A DNA stretch of 64,000 bases from Elusimicrobiales bacterium (GTDB lineage Bacteria > Elusimicrobiota > Elusimicrobia > Elusimicrobiales > Elusimicrobiaceae): NCBI GenBank assembly GCA_041651175.1, contig JBAZJT010000003.1, positions 102,059 through 166,058 on the forward strand, written 5' to 3'. The notes under the pieces are model-generated. The model was not told where the DNA came from and searched no databases. It saw only the letters and a program-made list of their open reading frames with translations. The translations under genes and the position numbers were made by a program. Within the stretch, counting starts at the first letter, position 1. Each line of letters opens with the position of its first letter. This document shows positions 31,672-39,962 of the stretch, piece by piece.

Positions 31672-32295
31672 ATGAAAAGAACGTCGGCATGTTTTCTGAT
31701 GAGCATGATGCTTTGCGGCAGCGCGTTCGCCGGGTTGGAAAGCGACAAGGCGGGCAGCGGCCTTAAATTCAGGGAATCGGCTGGCAGTTCCAGGTTCTCG
31801 TCGCACTCAGGCGGCGGAAGCGGCGGCGTTTACATAGGGGGAGGCTCCTCCTCGCGCTCAAAATCGGCCAGACGGCCCAGCGCGGCAGCAATAGCCCGGT
31901 CCCGCACCGGCAGCAAAAAGCTGGGAACGAATGTGCCGCCGCCCAAGACGCAGCAGCCATCCGCGCCTGCGGGAAAACAGTCCATTCTCGCAAAAGCGGG
32001 CAAGATGGCATCAAAAGCCGCCAACGCCGTTGGCAGCTTCGCTTCAAAAGCGGTCAAAGCCGCAACCAGCCCCACGGGCAAAAAAGTGCTGCTGGCCGGC
32101 GCGGCCACGCTGGCCATCGGCGGCGCGATGGCGCTGACGGGCGGTGCGGCTGCCGGAGTGCCGCTGGGAACCGCGGTCATGAACGGGTCCGTTATAATGG
32201 GAAATGGCATCATGCACGCCGGAAACGCCATCCTGTCCTCATTGGCATTTCAAACCGTTCAGGCCTACCTTGGCGACACAAAAGAAGCGCATTGA
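31672..32295 (+). CDS. Tandem secreted paralog C: same block, Gly/Ala-rich hydrophobic tail
   Basis: A 207-residue paralog of A and B. Signal peptide MKRTSACFLMSMMLCGSAFA, the shared block, then a shorter linker, VKAATSPTGKKV, and a hydrophobic Gly/Ala-rich region (about 138-190: LLAGAATLAIGGAMALTGG and further). The tail therefore looks like one or two membrane or pore-type helices ending in QAYLGDTKEAH. It starts 93 bases after B. The three genes have the same N-terminal half but three unrelated C-terminal ends. No family recognised. Confidence 0.7.
   Translation: MKRTSACFLMSMMLCGSAFAGLESDKAGSGLKFRESAGSSRFSSHSGGGSGGVYIGGGSSSRSKSARRPSAAAIARSRTGSKKLGTNVPPPKTQQPSAPAGKQSILAKAGKMASKAANAVGSFASKAVKAATSPTGKKVLLAGAATLAIGGAMALTGGAAAGVPLGTAVMNGSVIMGNGIMHAGNAILSSLAFQTVQAYLGDTKEAH
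31714..31924 (+). repeat. Conserved 211-bp coding block, copy 3
   Basis: By hand alignment it has about eight mismatches to copy 2, again mostly clustered in one short segment (about 31882-31893). Similarity falls away after AGCAAAAAGCTGG. Confidence 0.8.
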
Positions 32296-32536
32296 GGGCA
32301 ATTGCAAACATTCCCGCAGCCGGGCAATACTGGAATTTTTACAAGGAAAATTTCCGTAAATCTTGAAAATCCGCGCGCGGACAGTTCGCGTCCGCCGTCA
32401 AACTGCAGGATAGGTCTTCCGGCCCTGTCGCGCTTACCGCCATATTGCGATAATTTATCTGTTCCAATATCTGTGAGCAAGCCGGCATGAAGGCGTCTTG
32501 CGCGGCTGTATGCTTGCAACAAAACAGGGGAATAAT

Positions 32537-33079
32537 ATGACAAAAAAACTGGCAAACGGTGTTTTATTTGCTGTGGCCGGAGTTGTTTTTTGCGCGCAGG
32601 CCGGTCTGGCCGGAGATATTGCAATGCCTCCCGCAACGACATTGCCGCTGCCTTCGCAGAATGGCAGTCCCGCGGACCCTAACGCCGTATACCCGCCTGC
32701 GCCCATGCCTCCCGCCACCACAATGCCGCTGCCTTCGGAAAACCTTGTGGTCTGGCCCTCCCGCGGACAGAAAATCGCCGGAGAGAATATGGCGCGCCAG
32801 GTTGTTGACAAGAGGCTTCTGAAATCCAGGTCCGCGCAGCGCGATTATTACATCCTGAATACGCTGCTTGGCAAGGGGGACGGCACTCTCCGCGTGCATG
32901 CGCGGCTTGTTTGCGAAGAGTCGGCGGGCAACGATGCTTGCAGCATAAGCATTGCCACGAAAAATATTCCGGGTCCGGACGGCGGCATAGACGGCTCCGC
33001 GCTATACGAGCTTACAATGCATTTTTCGGAAGGAAAAGTTGTCGCCGCTGAAATGAAACAGGAAGCGGTTTCATTCTGA
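32537..33079 (+). CDS. Secreted protein with duplicated MPPATT motif, unknown function
   Basis: A 180-residue protein with a signal peptide (MTKKLANGVLFAVAGVVFCAQAGLAG). A Pro-rich segment carries a 13-residue direct repeat, MPPATTLPLPSQN and MPPATTMPLPSEN, about 25 residues apart. The rest (about 75-180) is a small globular domain with two Cys (CEESAGNDAC) and beta-type patterns (GTLRVHARLV, SALYELTMHF). The ATG at 32537 has a purine-rich GGGGAA upstream; a longer in-frame start at 32498 would destroy the signal peptide. The 241-bp gap before it contains a possible promoter, TTGCGA-N17-TATCTG, near 32445-32475. No family recognised. Confidence 0.65.
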   Translation: MTKKLANGVLFAVAGVVFCAQAGLAGDIAMPPATTLPLPSQNGSPADPNAVYPPAPMPPATTMPLPSENLVVWPSRGQKIAGENMARQVVDKRLLKSRSAQRDYYILNTLLGKGDGTLRVHARLVCEESAGNDACSISIATKNIPGPDGGIDGSALYELTMHFSEGKVVAAEMKQEAVSF

Positions 33080-33094
33080 TGCGCGCGCGGTAAA

Positions 33095-33121
33095 CCCGGA
33101 AATTGCAGTTGGTTGCGAGAA
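33095..33121 (+). repeat. Partial copy of the hairpin-element arm
   Basis: CCCGGAAATTGCAGTTGG followed by TTGCGAGAA matches the reverse complement of the right arm of the 29647-29807 element over 27 bases. Beyond that the similarity is weak and the opposite arm is missing. It lies between convergent genes. Confidence 0.7.
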
Positions 33122-33138
33122 TGGGTAAACCGCGCAGG

Positions 33139-34287
33139 TCACATTCCGGCGATATTTCTGTTTTTGAGGTCCTGCCGCCAGGCGGATTCCAGCGAGGAAA
33201 GCCGGTCAAAAGGCATTCCGTAGGCGCGGACAAGGCATTGGTTCAGCGGCTCCCCGTCGCGCAGCATGCGGCAGAAGGTATAGAACCCGCCGGCGGGCTT
33301 GAGCCTCAGCATAAAACGCACCACGCTGTAGCACTGCGTATACCAGAGCTTAACCTCGTCCTCTTCCATGCCGTCAAGCGAGTTGACGGATATCAGTCTG
33401 GCAAGCTCCAGGCCCTTTCCCTGCGCCAGCTCATCCAGATCGTCCGACAGCCAGGAGGGGGGCGCATTGGCGCGGTCTGCCTGCATGAACACCGCCATCC
33501 CCTCCGACAGCCATAACGGACTCTGCCACGCCTTGTTGAAAAAGCTGTCAAAATAAATATGCGTCAGCTCATGGGCGATTATGCCCATGTAGTCCGCCTC
33601 CTCCAGCACATACATAAGCCTGCGGCTGGAGGAGCTGGCCCCGCCGGACCATGCCGGCCTGCCGCTTACTATGCGGTATATCCGCGGCGAGGTGAACAGA
33701 TATATCAGCACGCGGGCTTCCCGCGTCCAGGGCGAGAAGGCGATAAGGTCCATCATTATGTTCCGGTGCAAGTCCTCAAGGCCCCGCATCAGGTCGTCGG
33801 AAATAGGTGACTTGTCGCGGTAAATCACAAAATGGCGGGTATGCGAGAAAACGAAAGTGGCCGGCGGCGGCGGGAAAGACGGCGGCTCCGGCTGCGCGGA
33901 CGGCGGCTGGCTGAAATCCACCGGCGGCGGTTTTTCCTGATTGCCGCGCTCCTGGGGAATGCCGGTTATCTTGTCTTCCGGTTTTTCTTCCGGCTCAGCC
34001 ACGCCGACAACAACGCTGTCGTTGAGAATTTTCAGCAGGGCCGAGCCGGATTTCCTGCCGTCCTGCGGGGCGGCCCCCGGAGGTTCGGCGTCATAAGGTT
34101 TGGGGGGGCCTTCGGGCTGGTCGGAAATATCCCTGGGCGGGACATACAAATGCGCGCGTACCAAAACCTTTTTAACGGCCTGTCTGGCGGACTTGGCGTC
34201 TATGCGGAAAAAATCCGCCATAAAAGTTCCCCATAGCAGCAGCACCAGGAACCAAAATGCAATGCGCAGCTTGGTCAGGATATCCAT
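33139..34287 (-). CDS. Membrane-anchored gluzincin metallopeptidase (peptidase MA-like)
   Basis: A 382-residue protein with one N-terminal membrane helix (about 8-26), a long Pro/Glu-rich linker (50-145) and a C-terminal zinc peptidase domain. Zinc ligands: HELTH (His239, Glu240 catalytic, His243) and Glu262 in WLSEGMAVFM, the gluzincin pattern seen in the peptidase MA family. The protein should face the periplasm. Its start overlaps the rsmG stop by 13 bases, so it is co-transcribed with the mnmE-mnmG-rsmG block although unrelated in function. Substrate unknown. Confidence 0.78.
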   Translation of the reverse strand: MDILTKLRIAFWFLVLLLWGTFMADFFRIDAKSARQAVKKVLVRAHLYVPPRDISDQPEGPPKPYDAEPPGAAPQDGRKSGSALLKILNDSVVVGVAEPEEKPEDKITGIPQERGNQEKPPPVDFSQPPSAQPEPPSFPPPPATFVFSHTRHFVIYRDKSPISDDLMRGLEDLHRNIMMDLIAFSPWTREARVLIYLFTSPRIYRIVSGRPAWSGGASSSSRRLMYVLEEADYMGIIAHELTHIYFDSFFNKAWQSPLWLSEGMAVFMQADRANAPPSWLSDDLDELAQGKGLELARLISVNSLDGMEEDEVKLWYTQCYSVVRFMLRLKPAGGFYTFCRMLRDGEPLNQCLVRAYGMPFDRLSSLESAWRQDLKNRNIAGM

Positions 34288-34901
34288 TGGCTAAATAATA
34301 GCAAAGAGCGCGGCTGTTGTTCCCCTGCAAGGCGGTACTCTATGGTTTCGTGCGGCGGCAGGGCCGCGGACGGCGCATGCGTCTGATAGGCGGCAAACCA
34401 GCCGCCGGGCGCGGCAAGCGAGAGGCAGGGTTTTATTATCTCCTCAAGCGGCCCCATCGCCCGTTCAAAAACGAAATCCGCCTGAAAGGGCGCGTTGCGG
34501 CAGTCCAGCCTCATGCAGTGGACCGAGACATCCCGCAGCCCCAGCCGGGCCGCCGCCCAGTGCAGGAAGGCGCATTTGCGCTCCACGCTTTCCACAAAAT
34601 GCACATGCGCCCCCGGAAACATTATTTTCAGCGCAAAACCTGTAAACCCCGCGCCCGCGCCGACGTCGGCTATGGAGGGCGTTTCGGTTTTAGCGCGCCC
34701 GCGCAGCGCCAGCGCGCCGAAAAGCCCGTCGGCGACATGGCGGCGCCAGAGTTCCGCCTCCCCGCGCGCGGCGGTAAGGTTGAGGCGCGAATTTTTCTCC
34801 TCCACAATCCGGGCGTAAAGCCGCAATTGCTCAAGCTGCTGAGGGGAGGGGACTATGCCCAGCGCGTTCAGCGCGTCCAGCGTTTGATTATCCGCGTCCA
34901 T
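34275..34901 (-). CDS. rsmG: 16S rRNA m7G527 methyltransferase
   Basis: A 208-residue RsmG (GidB) that methylates G527 of 16S rRNA using S-adenosylmethionine. Motifs: LNLTAARGEAELWRRHVADGL (about 40-60), the SAM-binding IADVGAGAGFTGFAL (about 77-91) and VESVERKCAFLHWAAARLGL. The RAMGPLEEI segment corresponds to the conserved RA-x4-L region. It overlaps the mnmG stop by 14 bases, the standard mnmG-rsmG order. Confidence 0.92.
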   Translation of the reverse strand: MDADNQTLDALNALGIVPSPQQLEQLRLYARIVEEKNSRLNLTAARGEAELWRRHVADGLFGALALRGRAKTETPSIADVGAGAGFTGFALKIMFPGAHVHFVESVERKCAFLHWAAARLGLRDVSVHCMRLDCRNAPFQADFVFERAMGPLEEIIKPCLSLAAPGGWFAAYQTHAPSAALPPHETIEYRLAGEQQPRSLLLFSQWIS

Positions 34902-36654
34902 TGCGCCTCTCTATATGCACCAGAAGCAATTGTATATCGGCGGGCGTAACGCCGGGGATGCGCGCCGCCCGGCCCAGATTCTCCGGCCTGATTGCGGAAA
35001 GCTTTTGCAGGGATTCTGTCAGCAGCCCCTTTACGGAGCCGTAGTCAAATTCCGGCGGTATGCGGACGCGGCCCGTCTTTTCCAGCTTCTGCGCCTCGCG
35101 CAGAGAACGCTCTATGTACCCGCTGTAGGATTTTTCTATTTCCACATGGCGGCGGGCGCGGGCGGCAGTCCAGGGAGGCAGCACCGCCTCCGGCTCCCGT
35201 CCGCGCATAAGCGCGTCCACCGCGTTTATATAACTGTCAAACGCGGGCCGCATTTCCGCCGGCAAAAGTCCAAGCCGGAAACCGGCGGCGGCGAGGCGCA
35301 CATCCGCATTGTCTCCGCGCAGAAGCAGGCGGTGCTCCGCGCGCGAGGTGAACATGCGGTACGGCTCGTTGACGCCACGCGTTACAAGGTCGTCTATCAG
35401 CACGCCTATGTACGCCTGGTCGCGGCGCAACACAAACGGCGGCTCCCCGCGCAATTTCAGCGCGGCGTTTATCCCGGCCATCAGCCCCTGCGCGGCGGCT
35501 TCCTCGTAGCCGGTGGTGCCGTTTATCTGCCCGGCGAAAAAAAGGTTCTCCACCGGTTTGGTCTCAAGCGAAGGCTTCAGCTGGGTGGGGGGGAAATAAT
35601 CGTATTCAATGGCATAGCCGGGACGCATGATGGCGGCGTTCTCCAGCCCCGGCACCGTGCGCACGGCGGCAAGCTGGACGTCTTCGGGCAGGCTGGTGGA
35701 AAGGCCGTTTACGTAATACTCCTGCGTCCGGTAGCCTTCCGGTTCCAGAAAAATCAGATGGGACTGCTTATCCGGGAACTTGACCACCTTGTCTTCTATG
35801 GACGGGCAGTAGCGCGGGCCGACGGAGCTTATCTTCCCGGAGTAAAGCGGCGACCTGTCCAGATTGACGCGTATGACATCGTGCGTGGCGGGGGTGGTGT
35901 GCGTCAGCCAGCAGGACATGAACCCGCATTCCCGCTTTCGCGGGAAATGAGAGAACGGAATCCAGTTTTCATCCGACGGCTGCTCCCGGCATTTGGAAAA
36001 ATCTATCGTCAGCCCGTTAAGCCGCATGGGAGTGCCGGTTTTGAGCCGCCCCGTTTCAAAGCCCAGGGAGCGCAGGCTGTCCGACAATCCGTCGCTGGGG
36101 AAATGGTTGCACCTGCCTCCGCGCGACGAGCGCAGCCCCATGTGAATGACGCCTTTGAGAAAAGTTCCCGCCGTTATTATGACCGCTTTGGCACGGTAGC
36201 GCGCGCCGCGCAGCGTTTCCGCGCCGCAGACCGCGCCGCCTTCAACAGCAAGAGAGATAACCTCGTCCTGCACAAAGCGCAGCCCCGGCGCAGTCTCAAG
36301 CGCATGCTTCATCGTGAACTGGTATAGCTTTTTGTCACACTGGCAGCGGGGGGAATGCACGGCCGCGCCCTTGCCGGTGTTGAGCATGTGGTAATGGAGG
36401 GCGGCGGCGTCGGCATTCCTGCCCATTTCGCCGCCGAGGGCGTCTATTTCCCGGACTATCTGGCCCTTGGCTATGCCGCCGATGGCGGGATTGCACGACA
36501 TTTGCGCGGCGGTATCCAGGTCCTGGGTTATAAGAAGCGTGGAAACGCCCATGCGCGCGCAGGCCAGCGCAGCCTCGCAGCCCGCATGCCCCGCGCCGGC
36601 CACGATTACGTCAAAGGCATCCGCGCCTTCAAGCCTGTAAAAATCCTGTGCCAT
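34888..36654 (-). CDS. mnmG: tRNA uridine-34 carboxymethylaminomethyl modification enzyme MnmG (GidA), shortened
   Basis: A 588-residue FAD enzyme that, with MnmE, modifies U34 of tRNAs. FAD motif: VIVAGAGHAGCEAALACARMG (read as GAGHAGCEAALA, about 20-31). Other conserved parts: CNPAIGGIAKGQIVREIDALGG, AGTFLKG, GRLKTGTP and the C-terminal GVTPADIQLLLVHI. It is about 40 residues shorter than the usual 620-630. The loss lies in the helical domain between GLLPAEMRPAF and VEIEKSYSGYIE, where the usual LLRRPE-containing segment is absent. Reading frame and both ends are intact, so this is a natural deletion rather than a frameshift. Confidence 0.93.
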   Translation of the reverse strand: MAQDFYRLEGADAFDVIVAGAGHAGCEAALACARMGVSTLLITQDLDTAAQMSCNPAIGGIAKGQIVREIDALGGEMGRNADAAALHYHMLNTGKGAAVHSPRCQCDKKLYQFTMKHALETAPGLRFVQDEVISLAVEGGAVCGAETLRGARYRAKAVIITAGTFLKGVIHMGLRSSRGGRCNHFPSDGLSDSLRSLGFETGRLKTGTPMRLNGLTIDFSKCREQPSDENWIPFSHFPRKRECGFMSCWLTHTTPATHDVIRVNLDRSPLYSGKISSVGPRYCPSIEDKVVKFPDKQSHLIFLEPEGYRTQEYYVNGLSTSLPEDVQLAAVRTVPGLENAAIMRPGYAIEYDYFPPTQLKPSLETKPVENLFFAGQINGTTGYEEAAAQGLMAGINAALKLRGEPPFVLRRDQAYIGVLIDDLVTRGVNEPYRMFTSRAEHRLLLRGDNADVRLAAAGFRLGLLPAEMRPAFDSYINAVDALMRGREPEAVLPPWTAARARRHVEIEKSYSGYIERSLREAQKLEKTGRVRIPPEFDYGSVKGLLTESLQKLSAIRPENLGRAARIPGVTPADIQLLLVHIERRNGRG

Positions 36655-36678
36655 GATATCCGGCGGACCGGCCCGCCG

Positions 36679-37467
36679 TCAGCCGGCGAAAAACATCGCC
36701 AGCGTTGACTTGGAAATAAGCCCGCCGTTTGCCAGCGCGAGTATGGCGGTAAAACTCGCCACCAGCGCGGAAAACACCGCAGCCGCGGCGCGCGCGATGG
36801 GTATGCCGCAGAAGCGGGAGACGGCCTTCACCGTCAGCGCCAGAATCCACAGCGCCCATATTATCTGCGCCGACAGATACAGCGTCTCCTGCCTCAATAT
36901 CACGGCGGGCGTCTGCGCCGCCAGGGAGATAATCTCAAGCGAGCTTGTAAGCAGCAGCAGCGAAAGCATTTTCCGGTACGGGAAATCCGCCCGCCGCGCG
37001 GCAAACCATGCCGCCGCATAAAAAGCCGCCGCCGCAAGCGGAAACAGCGCGGCGGGCGCGTCCGCCGCGCGCAGCGCGGCCATTAAAACGGCCGGGGCCA
37101 GCGCCAGCACGGCGCAGGCCGGCAGAAAGAACGCGGCGCGCAGCCGCAGCGCCAGAGGCGCAAGCACCGACAGCAGGAAAACCCAGCCGCACACAAACAG
37201 CGTCCCGCCGGCCACCTCGCCCGCCAGCCAGCCGTGCAGCGAAAACTGCGCCGATGGCATTCCCGAAACCGGCGCCGGAAAATCCGCCGGTTTCAGCCAG
37301 TAGAAAACCAGCGAAACCAGCAGATATGCCGCATACAGCGCGGCGGAGCCGCGCAACTGGGCGCCGCCGTCGGCCTCCATGCGTGTAAAAGCCGCCGCCG
37401 GCGACAGAACCGCGTCCCGGAAAAGCGCGAGGCTTTCCCGCGCGAGAGGTTTGTCTTGCTTTTGCAT
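36679..37467 (-). CDS. Yip1-like polytopic membrane protein
   Basis: A 262-residue protein with a short cytoplasmic N-terminus containing the typical FRDAVLSPAAAFTRMEADGG segment of Yip1-domain proteins, then five to six hydrophobic helices. I chose the ATG at 37467, preceded by GGGGAAG. A GTG at 37473 overlapping the mnmE stop is the alternative. It sits between mnmE and mnmG, which are usually adjacent, so it is an insertion into a conserved block. Function unknown. Confidence 0.65.
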   Translation of the reverse strand: MQKQDKPLARESLALFRDAVLSPAAAFTRMEADGGAQLRGSAALYAAYLLVSLVFYWLKPADFPAPVSGMPSAQFSLHGWLAGEVAGGTLFVCGWVFLLSVLAPLALRLRAAFFLPACAVLALAPAVLMAALRAADAPAALFPLAAAAFYAAAWFAARRADFPYRKMLSLLLLTSSLEIISLAAQTPAVILRQETLYLSAQIIWALWILALTVKAVSRFCGIPIARAAAAVFSALVASFTAILALANGGLISKSTLAMFFAG

Positions 37468-37469
37468 AA

Positions 37470-38813
37470 TCACTTCCCCACGCAGAATTTGCCAAACACC
37501 GCGTCCAGCACGTCGTCTGCGGCGGTGCCGCCGGTTACTGCGGCAAGGGCGGACAGCGCGCTGCGGACATGCTCCGCCGCCAGCTCCAGCGGCGGGGACG
37601 GGCGGCTCAGTATTTCCAGCGCCGCCGAAACCTCGTCCAGCGCGGAGCGGACGCAGCCATAATGCCTGGCCGAGGTGATTACGGTTTCCGGATTTTCCGC
37701 GCCGCAGGATTGGACAAGCAGGCTTTTAAGCCCGTCCAGGCCCTCGCCGGTTTTGCAGGAGATGCGCGCCGCCGGGCCGAATGGCGCCGGATGCGGGCCG
37801 CCCGCGTCGCTTTTGTTGGCGGCTATTATGGCCTTCGCGCCGCAGGCGCATATCTCCCGCCAGACGGCATGGTCGCGCGCGTCCGCAGGGCGGGAGCCGT
37901 CCAGCACGAACACAACAGCGTCGCAACGCGCCAGCGCGCCGCGCGCGCGGGCCATGCCTTCGGCCTCGGCGGGGTCAAGCGCGTGCTCGCGTATGCCGGC
38001 GGTATCGGTAAGAATGAATTTCCTGCCGCAGATTTCAACGGCTTCGTCCACGGTGTCGCGCGTGGTGCCTTCCAGCGGGGAGACAATGGCCCTGCCGTAA
38101 CCCGCCAGGGCGTTTAGCAGGCTGGACTTGCCGGCATTGGGCGCGCCGGCTATGGCCACGCGCGCGCCCTGTTTTATCATTCTGCCGGAGGCGAAACTGC
38201 CGGCCATCGCGCGCAGTTCCGCGGCAACGAGGCCCAGACCGGCATCGCCGGAAAACGGCTCCTGCTCGGCGTCGCCGTCGTCCAGCCGGGCTTCCATGCC
38301 GGCCAGAGAATCTATCAGCGCGCCGCGCAGCCGCGCAAACCGGGCCGACAGGCCGCCCCCCGCCATATTCAGCGCGGCTTTGTGGGCGGCCCCGGTTTCG
38401 GCGCGGACAAGGTCGCAGACGCCCTCGGCCTGCGCAAGGTCCATTTTGCCGTTGCGCCAGGCGCGCAGAGTGAACTCCCCCGGCAGCGCCGCGCGCGCGC
38501 CCAGCGCGATTGCGGCCTCCACCGTCCTGGAGAGTATGTACGGCGAGCCGTGGCAGGATATTTCCGCCACATCCTCGCCGGTAAAGCTGAATGGGGATTT
38601 AAAGGAGGTTACAAGAACATCGTCTATCTTGCCGGAGGAATCCGCTATTTCGCACAGCACGGCTTTGCGGGGGGGAAATTCCGCCGCGCGCCGCGCCAGA
38701 GCGCGCGCTATGCGCGGCGCATCGGGCCCCGAAATGCGCGCCACGCCCACCGCGCCGGGCGCGCAGGCCGTGGCGGCTGCAGCTATGGTATCGCCTTCGG
38801 GGTAGATATTCAT
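37470..38813 (-). CDS. mnmE: tRNA modification GTPase MnmE
   Basis: A 447-residue MnmE (TrmE), partner of MnmG in U34 modification. N-terminal formyl-THF-binding domain (DTIAAAATACAPGAVGVARISGP near 8-30, read as DTIAAAAT and GVARISGP), central helical domain, and inserted G domain: G1 GAPNAGKSS (about 223-231), G3 DTAGIRE (about 268-274), G4 NKSD. The C-terminus FGKFCVGK has the invariant CxGK motif with the Cys. Length normal. It follows jag, separated by a strong GC hairpin. Confidence 0.95.
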   Translation of the reverse strand: MNIYPEGDTIAAAATACAPGAVGVARISGPDAPRIARALARRAAEFPPRKAVLCEIADSSGKIDDVLVTSFKSPFSFTGEDVAEISCHGSPYILSRTVEAAIALGARAALPGEFTLRAWRNGKMDLAQAEGVCDLVRAETGAAHKAALNMAGGGLSARFARLRGALIDSLAGMEARLDDGDAEQEPFSGDAGLGLVAAELRAMAGSFASGRMIKQGARVAIAGAPNAGKSSLLNALAGYGRAIVSPLEGTTRDTVDEAVEICGRKFILTDTAGIREHALDPAEAEGMARARGALARCDAVVFVLDGSRPADARDHAVWREICACGAKAIIAANKSDAGGPHPAPFGPAARISCKTGEGLDGLKSLLVQSCGAENPETVITSARHYGCVRSALDEVSAALEILSRPSPPLELAAEHVRSALSALAAVTGGTAADDVLDAVFGKFCVGK

Positions 38814-38880
38814 GCCGTGCTTGCCACCGAACCAAACCGCCCCGCGCCAAAAATGCCGAAACTATCCGGGGGTAAATCCG

Positions 38881-38908
38881 CGCGCGCGCCCCGCGAGGGG
38901 CGCGCGCG
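38881..38908. other. Perfect 12-bp all-GC hairpin with GCGA loop between jag and mnmE
   Basis: Bases 38881-38892 pair fully with 38897-38908 around the loop GCGA (plus strand; a GNRA tetraloop in RNA). No T-run follows on either strand. It could slow or stop transcription between jag and mnmE, or protect an RNA end. Confidence 0.55.
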
Positions 38909-38914
38909 GAGATA

Positions 38915-39880
38915 TCAGGCCGGCTGGGCGTTTTTCTGGCGCGGTTTGAGTATCACTTTGCGCCAGCGGCCCTCGCCCTCGGAGCAGGTTTCCACATTGG
39001 GATGGCCGGAGAGCATTTTATGAACGAACCTGCGCGTGGCGGCGGACATTGGCTGCATCCTGTAGGGCCTGCCGGAACGCTCCACCTCTTTAACGCCGCG
39101 GTTGACGCCGGCCACAAGCCCGGCCTCCAGGCGGCGCCAGTATCCTGCGGTGTCTATCTGGACCGCTATGGGGGAGTTGCTCCTGCGGCTTATCATCAGG
39201 ACGATTATGTACTGGAGGGACTCTATGGTCTTGCCGTCGCCGCCGATGACGGTTTCCGGCGAGTCGCAGTCAAAATCCAGCATGATGCGGGACTGCACGC
39301 CGTCCCACCCCAGCTTGATATTGTCGGCCTTGACGCCGATTTTGGAAAGTATTTCCAACAGCGCGGTTTTGGCCTGTTCCGCCGACTGCTCCAGCTGCTG
39401 GGGAACGGGCTGGTATTCCACGGGGGGCAGTTCGGCCTGCTGCGGCTGCGGCTCCGTCCCTTCCGCCTGTTCCGGCTCGTCTTGTTTTTTTGCGGAGATT
39501 GCGGAAAGCGGTATACGCTCGAATCCCGCGGAGTTCACCGCGTAAAAACCGTCCTGCCGGCGGGGCCTGGAATCGCGGCGCTCGCCGCGCCCGCCACGCC
39601 CGCCTCTGCCTTCCTGCCTGCCGCCGCGCTCGCGCGGGCCGGCTCCGCCGCGACGCTGCCGGGGGCGCTGACGGTCGTCCGCGTCGCCCTCCGCCTCGCC
39701 GTGGCTCCATTTCTTTTCGCGCACCGTGACAATTGCGGGCTTGGCCCCTATCCCCAGAAACCCCGAGGAGCCTTCCTGCTTTATCACCACTTCAACCTGA
39801 TCCCTGCGCAGACCTATTTCGGCCAGCGCCTTGTCAACCGCGTTCTGCACGGTTTTGGCTTCCGCCTGAACTTCACGCAT
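38915..39880 (-). CDS. jag: Jag/KhpB-like RNA-binding protein with Arg/Gly-rich linker
   Basis: A 321-residue protein. The N-terminal Jag domain (EAKTVQNAVDKALAEIGL and GSSGFLGIGAKPAIVTV, about 7-53) is followed by a long linker rich in Arg, Gly and Gln (about 60-195). A KH domain (about 196-262, ETVIGGDGKTIESLQYI) and an R3H domain at the C-terminus (AATRRFVHKML..WRKVILKPR) follow. Such proteins bind RNA and are encoded next to yidC, as here. I chose the ATG at 39880 because of a clear AGGAGG; an in-frame start 26 codons upstream would overlap the yidC end region. Confidence 0.88.
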   Translation of the reverse strand: MREVQAEAKTVQNAVDKALAEIGLRRDQVEVVIKQEGSSGFLGIGAKPAIVTVREKKWSHGEAEGDADDRQRPRQRRGGAGPRERGGRQEGRGGRGGRGERRDSRPRRQDGFYAVNSAGFERIPLSAISAKKQDEPEQAEGTEPQPQQAELPPVEYQPVPQQLEQSAEQAKTALLEILSKIGVKADNIKLGWDGVQSRIMLDFDCDSPETVIGGDGKTIESLQYIIVLMISRRSNSPIAVQIDTAGYWRRLEAGLVAGVNRGVKEVERSGRPYRMQPMSAATRRFVHKMLSGHPNVETCSEGEGRWRKVILKPRQKNAQPA

Positions 39881-39962
39881 TGTTGTTGCCTCCTGGAGCA
39901 TGCCCGGCATTCCCGCATCCGCCAAAGCCGTAGCGCGGCGCGCGGGAATTGTGGACATGCCG

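Noticed and set aside
34915..36327. A 470-codon plus-strand open frame opposite mnmG
   Set aside because: It is antisense to a certain gene, with no domain or start signal.
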